From Bdellovibrionales bacterium RIFOXYD12_FULL_39_22 (GTDB lineage: Bacteria; Bdellovibrionota; Bacteriovoracia; Bacteriovoracales; Bacteriovoracaceae): a stretch of DNA of 57,390 bases. The stretch lies in the NCBI GenBank assembly GCA_001770205.1, contig MEQL01000008.1, forward strand, positions 1-57,390, given 5' to 3'. A model generated the notes under the pieces. The model made no database searches, had not been told where the DNA came from, and saw only the letters and a list, made by a program, of their open reading frames with translations. Position 1 is the stretch's first letter, and each line of letters starts with the position of its first letter. The translations under genes and the position numbers were made by a program. Positions 26,797-35,800 of the stretch are shown piece after piece.

Positions 26797-28170
26797 TTAA
26801 GTCGGATGTTTTTGAAGGGTGAAATAAAATGTTGTCCCGCTTCCTCGTCCCTTACTCTCTGCCCAAATTTTGCCACCATGTGCTTCCACAATATTCTTGC
26901 AAATCGCCAGCCCGAGGCCATGTGAAGATAGATCATCTTTTAATTTGCTATCTGCCTTATAAAAGTCATCGAAAATCTTCTCCTTATCTGCGTCATCAAG
27001 TCCAATCCCATTATCTTCTATAAAAAAAAGATAATCCTGTTTGTTTTCGACGTAAGAGATAACAGAAATCTTAATCTCTCCATTTTGGGCCGTAAATTTA
27101 ACGGCATTACTTATTAAGTTATAAAAAATTTCAGTAATCCCAATTTCATCACCCAATATGTACGTTTCTGGAGCAACATATATGGACATTTTAACGGCCT
27201 TTTCATCCAAGATTTTTTGGTAGGAAATCAAAATCATCTTAATTATTTCAAACACATCTATCTTGCTATAATTTAACTTATATTGAGAAACATCAAACCT
27301 GGCCATATTCATTATGTTTTTGGCCAAACCCTTCATAAAATCAACACTCTGATTGCAAACGCCCACCATTTCAACAAGCTCTTTGTTGGGGCCTAACTTT
27401 TTAATTTCCTCTTGAATTTCTGGCAGTAATACTGAAAGCGGGGTAAGTGGAGTCTTTAAATCATGGCCTAATCGACCAATCATCTTATTTTTCTCTCCCA
27501 ATAAGCGAACAATCTTCCGGCCACGATCTTCTAATTTATTAGTAAAATCACGCAACCTTATGTAGAAAAAAATGAAAAAAATAATTAGGACCGTTGGGAC
27601 AGAAATCACTACCCAATTTAGCTTATAAATGGCCTCTTCATACTTATGAAAGTCATTGGAAACATCAACATATATTTCTAACGCTCCAAAAAATTTTCCG
27701 CCCAAATCAAGCGACGGATAGTAAACTTCTACAACATCATATTGCATTTCATCTGCCTCTAAATCCTTTTCATGTTTATGAATGAATTTGGAATAGAGCT
27801 TTCCTTTTTCCATAATTTGCACAAAATTTCTATTTGGATGAGTTTTTCCGATTTTTTCTTGCTCCGACGAAAAAATAATTTTTCCTGTCTGATCGAAAAT
27901 ATTTATCTTTTTTATACGCAATAGAGCAACTATTTGTTTGATCTCCAAAACTACTAAGTCACGATCGTAGGTCCTGGCATCAAAAATCTTTTGCGGTGAA
28001 AATTTATCAAATAAAATCTTGGCCTCTTTACTAACTTCATGCTCTATTTGTTGTATAAAGATGGCCCGAAAATGGGGATGGGCATAAAATAGGTTTATGG
28101 CCGGTGGCAAAAGGGGCCCCAAAGCGGCCAAGAATAAAATGATTTTATATTTACGCAATCCATCTTTCAT
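26797..28170 (-). CDS. Membrane sensor histidine kinase
   Basis: A 457-residue kinase. There is an N-terminal membrane segment (about 8-29), an extracytoplasmic sensor region (about 30-184), a second membrane segment (about 186-205), and a coiled linker. The HisKA H-box is RLGHDLKTPLTPL with phosphoacceptor His236. HATPase motifs are N-box ISNAVKFTA, G1 EDNGIGLDD, F-box and G2 SHGLGLAICK, all intact. No response regulator is adjacent, so it is an orphan kinase. It is divergent from the solute-binding protein gene at 28280, which it could help regulate. No obvious ribosome site precedes the ATG. Confidence 0.9.
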   Translation of the reverse strand: MKDGLRKYKIILFLAALGPLLPPAINLFYAHPHFRAIFIQQIEHEVSKEAKILFDKFSPQKIFDARTYDRDLVVLEIKQIVALLRIKKINIFDQTGKIIFSSEQEKIGKTHPNRNFVQIMEKGKLYSKFIHKHEKDLEADEMQYDVVEVYYPSLDLGGKFFGALEIYVDVSNDFHKYEEAIYKLNWVVISVPTVLIIFFIFFYIRLRDFTNKLEDRGRKIVRLLGEKNKMIGRLGHDLKTPLTPLSVLLPEIQEEIKKLGPNKELVEMVGVCNQSVDFMKGLAKNIMNMARFDVSQYKLNYSKIDVFEIIKMILISYQKILDEKAVKMSIYVAPETYILGDEIGITEIFYNLISNAVKFTAQNGEIKISVISYVENKQDYLFFIEDNGIGLDDADKEKIFDDFYKADSKLKDDLSSHGLGLAICKNIVEAHGGKIWAESKGRGSGTTFYFTLQKHPT

Positions 28171-28279
28171 ATACAGAGAAGTATATCGGCAACTAACCTG
28201 CCGGTAAATTTAATTTTGCCTTGTTTTATTAATATCTCCTTGCTACCGTTCCACATCATCTTTTTCAGGAGCAAGCTAC

Positions 28280-29962
28280 ATGAAAACTTTCTTGATCTTG
28301 TCATTTTTTTCTACTGTTTTTTTCTGTCAAGCGCTATTTTCCGCTCTACCATCTCCGGAGCCTGTTAGTAAAAACATAACTAGCGGAGCACCCAACGCCA
28401 AAAAGGGAGGAACTCTTACTTATGAGGCCTATGAACCCAATCACATTAACCCCATAAATTTCGATCAGGCCGGCTCTATCGAAATCTTAACCAACTGGCT
28501 TTTTGAATCCCTTCTTGATACCGATTTAAAATCTGGGAACAATATCCCTTGTATCGCAGAAAAATGGGCCATCTCCAAAGATGGTTTGGAATTTGTCTTC
28601 TGGATTAATCCAAACGCCAAGTGGTTTGATGGAAAGGCCATAACCACAGAGGATGTCAAGTTCTCTTTTGAAGTTTATTCAATGGAAGGTGCAAACTCCC
28701 CCGTTCGTAAGTCACAAGCAGAGGAATTTTCCAAAATTGAGATCATCGATAGTCATACCATTAAGTTTACCGCCAAAAAGAGACTTTTTAGTAATTTTGA
28801 ATTTCTTGCTAGCAGCATTATTATGCCCAAACATCTCTACTATTACACTGACCCCGAAAAGTTAGCACGCAACGAATATACTAGATTACCCAAAGGCTCT
28901 GGCCCCTACATTATTCAATCATGGGAAAAGGGCGATCAGGCGGTAATGACGAAAAACCCTAACTGGTGGGGGGCCTCTCTAGCGCAAAATCAAGGGGCGT
29001 ACAACTTTGATAAAATTATTATCAAATATGTACGAGATCCCCAAATTGCTTTTGAACGCCTTAAGAAGGGAGATCTAGATTACATGCCAATTCGCATTGG
29101 AAATACAGAATTGTGGCGACAAACTAAAAGCGATAAGTCCTTTACTAGCGGAGAAATTAAGGCACTAGCGGTGCAATCTCGACTACAGCAAGGTTATGGC
29201 CTTATTGGATTTAATACCCAAAATGCTATTTTTAAAGATAAGGCCGTGCGGATGGCGCTACTTAGAGCAGTTAATCGTGATGAGATTATTGAAAAAAGTT
29301 TAGATGGACTAGCGCAAATTCCCATGGGGCCACTTTTTAGCGTTGATAATTTTAATGGAAAATTTAAAACACTAAATTACGATCCAGCGACGGCCAGCAA
29401 AGAGTTAAATGCGCTGGGGTGGAAAGATAGCGACGGTGATTATATTTTAGATAAGGGCGGCAAACCATTTAGCTTCACCGTACTAGTGCCTAATGCCAGA
29501 ATAGAAAAGGAGATGCTTTTCATTCAAAACTACTGGAAAAATATTGGGATCAACGCCAACATTAAAATAATGGAGTATAGCAGTTGGCGACAACTGCAAG
29601 ATGAGCGCCGATTTGATGCAATCGCTAATGGAAAAAGCCGCACTTTAAAACCATGGAGTGTCGATCCCTATTCTGAGTGGCATTCGGATAATCTACCTAA
29701 CGGACTGAAAAATTATTATGGATATAGTAATCCGAAGGTTGATCAGTTAATCATTAGTGCCCGTCAAGAGTTCGATGCCAAAAAGCGCAAGAAAATTTTA
29801 GATGAGGTCAATGACATCATTGCCGATGAGCACATTCTTTTGCAGTACTCCGAAAGTAAATATTCTCTGCATGGAATCAATAGCAAAATTGTACTACCTA
29901 ATGTCGATGGTAAAAACTGGTACCCCTATGACCTAGGAATGAAGTATTGGTATCGTAAATAA
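28280..29962 (+). CDS. ABC transporter solute-binding protein, family 5 (peptide type)
   Basis: A 560-residue periplasmic protein with a signal peptide (cleavage near residue 21-23) and a good AGGAG ribosome site. It shows the family 5 sequence course: GGTLTYEAYEPNHINP, NWLFESLLDTD, CIAEKWAISKDGLEFVFWINPNAKW, then KDKAVRMALLRAVNRDEII and the C-terminal domain. The PNHINPINFDQA opening resembles the YejA/microcin C and oligopeptide subgroup. No permease or ATPase genes accompany it, so it may serve a transporter encoded elsewhere or act as a sensor. The DHH gene follows after 20 bp. Confidence 0.88.
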   Translation: MKTFLILSFFSTVFFCQALFSALPSPEPVSKNITSGAPNAKKGGTLTYEAYEPNHINPINFDQAGSIEILTNWLFESLLDTDLKSGNNIPCIAEKWAISKDGLEFVFWINPNAKWFDGKAITTEDVKFSFEVYSMEGANSPVRKSQAEEFSKIEIIDSHTIKFTAKKRLFSNFEFLASSIIMPKHLYYYTDPEKLARNEYTRLPKGSGPYIIQSWEKGDQAVMTKNPNWWGASLAQNQGAYNFDKIIIKYVRDPQIAFERLKKGDLDYMPIRIGNTELWRQTKSDKSFTSGEIKALAVQSRLQQGYGLIGFNTQNAIFKDKAVRMALLRAVNRDEIIEKSLDGLAQIPMGPLFSVDNFNGKFKTLNYDPATASKELNALGWKDSDGDYILDKGGKPFSFTVLVPNARIEKEMLFIQNYWKNIGINANIKIMEYSSWRQLQDERRFDAIANGKSRTLKPWSVDPYSEWHSDNLPNGLKNYYGYSNPKVDQLIISARQEFDAKKRKKILDEVNDIIADEHILLQYSESKYSLHGINSKIVLPNVDGKNWYPYDLGMKYWYRK

Positions 29963-29982
29963 ATAAGAGAACGGACAAAAAC

Positions 29983-30795
29983 ATGAGTAAAAAAAAATGT
30001 TATGTGGTTTATCATGGTAGCTGCCCAGATGGTTTTGGGGCGGCCTGGGCGTTTTGGCAAAACTTAAAAGATGATGCGACATATATTGCGTCCTTTCACG
30101 GTAAACCCGCTCCTGATTTTGCCCCTAACTCAAAAATCTATATCGTCGATTTTTCTTATGATAAAAAAACACTATTAACGCTAGCACAGCAGAACGAAGT
30201 AGTTCTGCTAGATCATCATAAAACGGCACAGGCCGATTTAGAAGGACTCCCCTTTGCCACCTTTGATATGAATAAGTCTGGTGCAGTATTGGCCTGGGAA
30301 TATCTCCACCCAGAAAAAAAACTTCCTCTTTTGTTACAATATGTACAAGATCGTGACCTCTGGCAATTTAAACTACCCTACTCAAAAGAGCTGCATGTCT
30401 ATATTGGAACGGCCAAATATGATTTTGCTGACTGGGAACGTTTATATCAAGAATTTGAGTTCGCGCTAGATGACGCCATAGAGAAGGGGAAGTTACTCTT
30501 AGCTTACGATCAGCAAAATGTTGATTCTATTTGTCGTCAGGCCAAACTTGTAGATTTTGAAGGATACCAAGTTCCCTCGGTTAACACTCCTTTGTTAAAT
30601 TCAGATGTAGGTAATAAACTTCTAGAACTCTATCCTGCCGCTAAATTCTCTATTACCTGGTATATGGATCGAGATAGCGAGATAAAAATTTCACTGCGCT
30701 CTAATAGCGATTTTGATGTCTCGGCCATTGCAAAAAAATATGGAGGCGGTGGCCATTTTTCAGCGGCCGGTTGTCGCGTAAACAAGATCCCCTAA
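29983..30795 (+). CDS. DHH-family phosphoesterase
   Basis: A 270-residue protein with the four metal-binding motifs of the DHH superfamily: HGSCPDGFGAA (His11, Asp16), IVDFSYD (Asp56), LLDHHK (77-79) and VQDRDLW. A DHHA1-type C-terminus ends in YGGGGHFSAAGCRV. It resembles the short standalone DHH group related to oligoribonuclease/NrnA and cyclic-dinucleotide hydrolases. It lies 20 bp after the solute-binding protein and is probably cotranscribed with it. Substrate (short RNA, pAp or cyclic dinucleotide) not determinable here. Confidence 0.85.
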   Translation: MSKKKCYVVYHGSCPDGFGAAWAFWQNLKDDATYIASFHGKPAPDFAPNSKIYIVDFSYDKKTLLTLAQQNEVVLLDHHKTAQADLEGLPFATFDMNKSGAVLAWEYLHPEKKLPLLLQYVQDRDLWQFKLPYSKELHVYIGTAKYDFADWERLYQEFEFALDDAIEKGKLLLAYDQQNVDSICRQAKLVDFEGYQVPSVNTPLLNSDVGNKLLELYPAAKFSITWYMDRDSEIKISLRSNSDFDVSAIAKKYGGGGHFSAAGCRVNKIP

Positions 30796-30897
30796 AAAAA
30801 TGGGCCACAAATTTCTCTGATCATTTGCTAAATTTTAAAAATTGTATTACAAATTTGATATATTTTTTTATTAACTATAAACTAATTGAGAAAATCA

Positions 30898-31764
30898 ATG
30901 GCCACAATGCGAACAAAATATGCACAGTGTGAATTTGGTGCCATGGCGTATTGGGATAATAAGTTAGATAATGATGCTCCGGCCCTATTATTTCTCCACG
31001 GCATCTCTTCCTCTAAGTCGGTATATCAAAAACAGATGGAATCTTCTCTATTGGCCAATCGTTTTCGACTAGTGGCCTGCGATCTTCCTGGACACGGAGA
31101 ATCGGATTGGGCCGAATCTGATAAAAATGCCTACACCATGCTCTTTTACACTAAAGCGTTACTAGAATTTTTAGAAGAGCTGGCATGCAAAAAAATTATT
31201 TTGATTGGCCATAATCTGGCAGGACACATTATTGCAGAGGCCCTTTCTAAGCTTACCGCCCATACCAAGATCAAGGCCATCATCATTACGGGCATGGCAC
31301 CCATTGGCCGGCCTACCCCGATGATCGCCGATGCCTTTTTGCCTATGGAAAAAGAGGGCCCTAACCACTTACCAATTTTTATGAATGGCCCTATTACCAA
31401 AGAACAGTTAGAAATCTGGTCACACCATGTCTTTGCTGGAAGCAATCTTTCAACATATCAACAAAGCTTTATCAGTGATGTTAAAAAAAGCGACCCCAAA
31501 GCGCGAGTACGTTTTGGCCAAGAATGGAGTAGCAGTAGACTTAGTGATGAAGTAAAAATTTTTCAAAAGTCTAACATCCCCTTGCTTTTCATACAAGGAA
31601 CAGAAGATTCTCTTATCAATCCGCAAATTACCTCCTCCTTCAAATTACATAATATGTGGAAAGATAAAATTGAAACAATCGCTTCATGCGGACATACTCC
31701 TCATCTTGAATCTTCTGAGGAATTTAATAGTTTAATCGCCCAATTTGTTGTAGATATTTCTTAA
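30898..31764 (+). CDS. Alpha/beta-hydrolase-fold protein without nucleophile serine
   Basis: I use the ATG at 30898 (288 residues); an in-frame TTG at 30886 is less likely. The fold is plain: LLFLHGISSS (oxyanion region), CDLPGHGESDW, then the nucleophile elbow, IQGTEDSLINP (acid Asp237) and CGHTPHLE (His). However, the elbow reads IGHNLAGH instead of GHSxGG: the serine position is Asn106 (codon AAT, 31213-31215) and the following glycine is Ala. It may be inactive or a binding protein. It precedes the ATCase gene by 29 bp, likely in one transcript with it and the NRPS. Confidence 0.82.
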   Translation: MATMRTKYAQCEFGAMAYWDNKLDNDAPALLFLHGISSSKSVYQKQMESSLLANRFRLVACDLPGHGESDWAESDKNAYTMLFYTKALLEFLEELACKKIILIGHNLAGHIIAEALSKLTAHTKIKAIIITGMAPIGRPTPMIADAFLPMEKEGPNHLPIFMNGPITKEQLEIWSHHVFAGSNLSTYQQSFISDVKKSDPKARVRFGQEWSSSRLSDEVKIFQKSNIPLLFIQGTEDSLINPQITSSFKLHNMWKDKIETIASCGHTPHLESSEEFNSLIAQFVVDIS

Positions 31765-31793
31765 ATTATAAACGGACAACAAGAGGGGGATGT

Positions 31794-32870
31794 ATGAATT
31801 TCTTAGATAGAGAATTTTTTAACTTCCACAGCAATAAAAGCATTGAAGAGCGGGCCGCGATCTTTAACCGCCACGGCCGCATTTTCGACATGATTTTCTC
31901 TCAACAATTCAATCGTCCCACGCTAGAGCGTCTTTTTGAAATAACCAATGCCCTTCGTCACATCTCTAAGTCTAAAGAGGGATGTGATTTTTTGAAAGGA
32001 CTTCTCTCACATAAAAAGGCCATGCTCTATTTCGCCCAACCCTCTTCTCGAACCTTTTTATCCTTCCAGAATGCTTGTCATATTTTAGGAATGGCCACCT
32101 CTGAGATTCGTGATACTAGCGTCTCTTCAGAAGTTAAGGGCGAAAGTTTTGATGATGGCCTACGTACTTTTTCTTCCTATGCTGATCTAATTATTATGCG
32201 TCATAAGCAGGCCAACTCCGCAGAGCGAGCTGCATGGCTGCTAAACAGCTACTCCAAACGGCCAGTACCGATTTTAAACGGCGGAGCAGGCAGTGATCAA
32301 CATCCGACTCAAGCACTTTTGGACATCTATACGTTACATAAATCTTTTGAAAAAAGCGGTGGCATAGATGGTAAAACAGTGCTCTTTTGCGGGGATCTCA
32401 AGCGAGGAAGAACTGTCCGCTCATTGGCCTATTTGTTGAAAAATTTTGAAAATATTAAAATGATTTTTGCTGCACCTAAATTTTTTCAAATGAATGAGGA
32501 CGTGTTGCAATTTTTAGAAAACCACAACATGCCATACACCATAGAGACTGAGTCATTAAAAAATGTTCTAGGACAGGCCGATGCTATTTATATGACGCGA
32601 ATTCAAGATGAGCATGACACGGCAACTGGAGAGTCTGCCTGCGTAGATATTGAGCAGTTTAAACTTAAAATTGCCGACATGAATTTTGTAAAACCTAACG
32701 CAGCAATTATGCATCCCTTTCCACGCCGCGATGAAATCGATGTAGAAATTGACTCTGATCCTCGTGCCAAATATTGGCGACAAGAACGCAATGGAATGTG
32801 GACGAGGGCCGCCCTTATCGCCTACGTTTTTGAAGTGGAAAATAAAATTTTAAATCACACTACTACTTGA
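31794..32870 (+). CDS. pyrB: Aspartate carbamoyltransferase-type enzyme
   Basis: A 358-residue carbamoyltransferase behind a strong GAGGGGG ribosome site. The carbamoyl-phosphate motif reads QPSSRTFLSF (Ser84-Ser85-Arg86-Thr87; usually STRT). The 80s-loop pattern SSEVKGES with Lys115, DQHPTQALLD (170-179) and MHPFPRRDEI match aspartate rather than ornithine carbamoyltransferases. It is longer than the roughly 310-residue E. coli catalytic chain, with extra N-terminal residues. Its TGA overlaps the NRPS start as TGATG, so the two are translationally coupled. It may be the pyrimidine enzyme simply located here, or act in making a carbamoylated precursor. Confidence 0.82.
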   Translation: MNFLDREFFNFHSNKSIEERAAIFNRHGRIFDMIFSQQFNRPTLERLFEITNALRHISKSKEGCDFLKGLLSHKKAMLYFAQPSSRTFLSFQNACHILGMATSEIRDTSVSSEVKGESFDDGLRTFSSYADLIIMRHKQANSAERAAWLLNSYSKRPVPILNGGAGSDQHPTQALLDIYTLHKSFEKSGGIDGKTVLFCGDLKRGRTVRSLAYLLKNFENIKMIFAAPKFFQMNEDVLQFLENHNMPYTIETESLKNVLGQADAIYMTRIQDEHDTATGESACVDIEQFKLKIADMNFVKPNAAIMHPFPRRDEIDVEIDSDPRAKYWRQERNGMWTRAALIAYVFEVENKILNHTTT

Positions 32871-35800
32871 TGAATCAAAATCTACTACTCCATCAAATTT
32901 TTGAGGCCACTGCAAAAAAATATCCGCAGCAGATAGCGTTAGATATTCCCCCTCTCTCCACTCGTCCACGCATCTGTCTTACCTATAAGGAACTCGATCG
33001 CATGGCCAATTATTTGGCCGGCCAAATTGCCCCATTTGTGAAAGCAAATAGTGAAACGGTAATCGCACTTTTACTTGAACGCAATTCGCACCACCTTTTT
33101 GTAGCACAACTGGCGGCCTTAAAGGCCGGGGCGGCATATTGCTCTATTGATAGTTCTTTTCCTGCTGAGCGGATTAGCTTTATTTTGGACGATTCTAAAA
33201 CACCTCTCATCTTGACTACTGAGTCTCTTCGACAATTACTACCTAATGGTTATCACACCATAGATGTGGCAAATGCTTTAACAAATATTGCAAATGATAA
33301 AACTTATGACTTTGTAACACCGACATGGGTTCTTGCGAATAATTTGGCATATATTATCTACACTTCTGGTACCACCGGAAAACCCAAAGGCGTGGCCTGC
33401 GAACATCGCAATATTGTAAATCTTATACAGGCCGATGTAGATTATTTTAAACTATCTTCATCAGAGAGAATTTCTCAAAACTCTTCTACCTCCTATGATT
33501 CTTCACTAGAAGAAATATGGATGGCCTGGGCCATTGGGGCCACGGTGGTAGTGGCCACCGATGAAATTGTTCGTTCTGGCCCTGATTTCGGTGCCTGGCT
33601 TAAAAAAGAAAAAATTACCGTTATCTGTCCACCTCCCACTCTTTTAAAAATGAAAGTGGCCACAAATCCTAAAGTGGATTTGCCCGATTTAAAACTAGTG
33701 TACGTTGGAGGTGAAGCGCTTCCACGAGAAATTGCCGATCTGTGGGGAAGGGATCTTTGGCTAGAAAATGGTTATGGCCCCACCGAATGTACGGTTACTG
33801 TAACTCGCACCAGAATTTTTCCTCAGCAGGCCATCTCTATTGGCCGGCCGGTAAAAAATAACTTTGCCTTAATTTTAGATGAAAAATTAAATGAGTTAAA
33901 AATTGGAGAGATCGGAGAACTTTGTATCGGCGGAGCACAACTAACTCGCGGTTATCTACATCGACCGGAACTTACTAACGAGAAATTTATAACTCATCCC
34001 CTCCATGGCCGAATTTATCGCACCGGAGATTTGGCCTCTAAAAATGCTGATGATGAGATCTTTTATCATGGCCGCGCTGATTCACAAGTTAAGTTACGCG
34101 GATATCGTATCGAACTAGGTGATATTGAATCAGCTATTTCTACTTGTGAAAATGTTGCTGCCGCTGCCTGCAAAGTGCAAGAGAGCAGGGCCGGACAGCG
34201 TTTGATTGCCTATTTGGTGTCAAAAGATAATTGCGCCGTTGATTTGGAAAAGATCAAAAGCACTCTTGAAAAAAACCTTCCCAAATATATGATCCCCTCT
34301 CTCTTTATGCAACTGTCTAAACTTCCACTTTTGGCCACTAGCGGTAAACTCGATCGCAAGGCCCTTCCCGATCCAGAAGAAAATACGAATTTAGTAGATA
34401 GAAAAATAATCGCGCCATCCAATGAAATAGAGACAATTATTTTGCAAGCATGGCAGGCAACTCTTTTGTCCCAGACCAAAATTTCTACCTATGATAATTT
34501 TTTTGAAATTGGTGGTGATTCTCTAGGAGCGGCAATTACTATTTCTCATCTGCGCAAAAATCCTCAAACTTCCTCTATCACCGTACGCGATCTCTATCAA
34601 CATCCAACAATTGCGGCGCTAGCGGCCTCGGCAATCTTAAACTCCTCACCTTCCGATCATTCTAACTTGCCCCCTTTTGATTTTTCTGTCAAAAAAGATG
34701 AAAGTAGTGATTGGGCATTGCTTGTTACCGTTGCCCAAATTGCCTGGATTTTGGCCGGTATTATGATGGCCGCCATCGTTGGCCACTTTTTTTTAATTTA
34801 TCTTTTTCCCATCATGCTGGCCAAGCTGGGGGCCGTCTTGTTATTTTTCTTAATACCACTGATGGCGCCACCGCTGTTTTTATTATATGCTACTTCTTCA
34901 ATCTTGTTTGCGATCGTTATCAAAAAACTTTTGATTGGGAAATATCGCTCTGGAAAACATCCCGTTTGGGGACTTTTCTATTTGCGCCACTGGATTGTTC
35001 AACAAAGCGTAAAATTAGTTCCAATAGGCACTTTCGAAGGGACAGAACTTCTAAATTTCTTTCTGCGCATGATGGGTGCCAAAATTGGCAAGAATGTTTT
35101 TTTTGCCAAAGGGGCCGATGTTATCCTCGGTGCCTGGGACTTACTAGAAATTGGAAACAATGTTTCTATAGGTAGAGATGCGGCAGTTCGCACCGTTAGT
35201 TTTAACAATGGCTCAATGTTGTTTGGGAAGGTAAAAATTGGCAACAACTGCACTATTGAAACACGGGCATCTATTTCGCTTGATTGTCACATGGAAGATG
35301 ACTCCTATCTCACTCATCTTTCCATGATTCCGCCAGGAACCACCCTTTTACGAGGAGAAAAATGGGAAGGGGTTCCCGCAAAAAGAATTGGTCTAGCACC
35401 TCCAGCACAAGTGGCCACTGATTATGATCATGAAATGTCTGCCTGTCGTTATGCGTGGGCAATGATTTTGGCCCGAGCAATTATGAGTTTAATCACCTCT
35501 CTTCCTGTCAGTTTTAGTGTACTAGGCATAATGCTCTACTTTAATATAAATACCGAGGTAGTCACTCGCTGGTTTACCTCCAGTAAACTAGATGATATTT
35601 ATCTCTTTGAACTTTCTACACTAGCAGTATTGGCCAGTTTGTTAGCACTCCCCATGCAAGCTCTCTACTCAAGACTTTTGGGCAAAATTATCCCCGGTAA
35701 TTACTCTCTACATGGAACAACTTTTATAAAAATATGGCTAAAAGATCGTTTAGTGGAATTGGCCGGCAATCGTTTGAGTGGTGCACTTTACTGGCCCTAT

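Noticed and set aside
30855..30881. TTGATA and TATAAA as a promoter for the alpha/beta hydrolase gene.
   Set aside because: The 15-bp spacer is shorter than the usual range and the region is so AT-rich that such boxes are expected by chance.
34711..35175. Long alternative-frame open readings inside the NRPS and other large genes.
   Set aside because: They are overlapped by a strongly supported gene in another frame, without own ribosome sites or recognisable domains.
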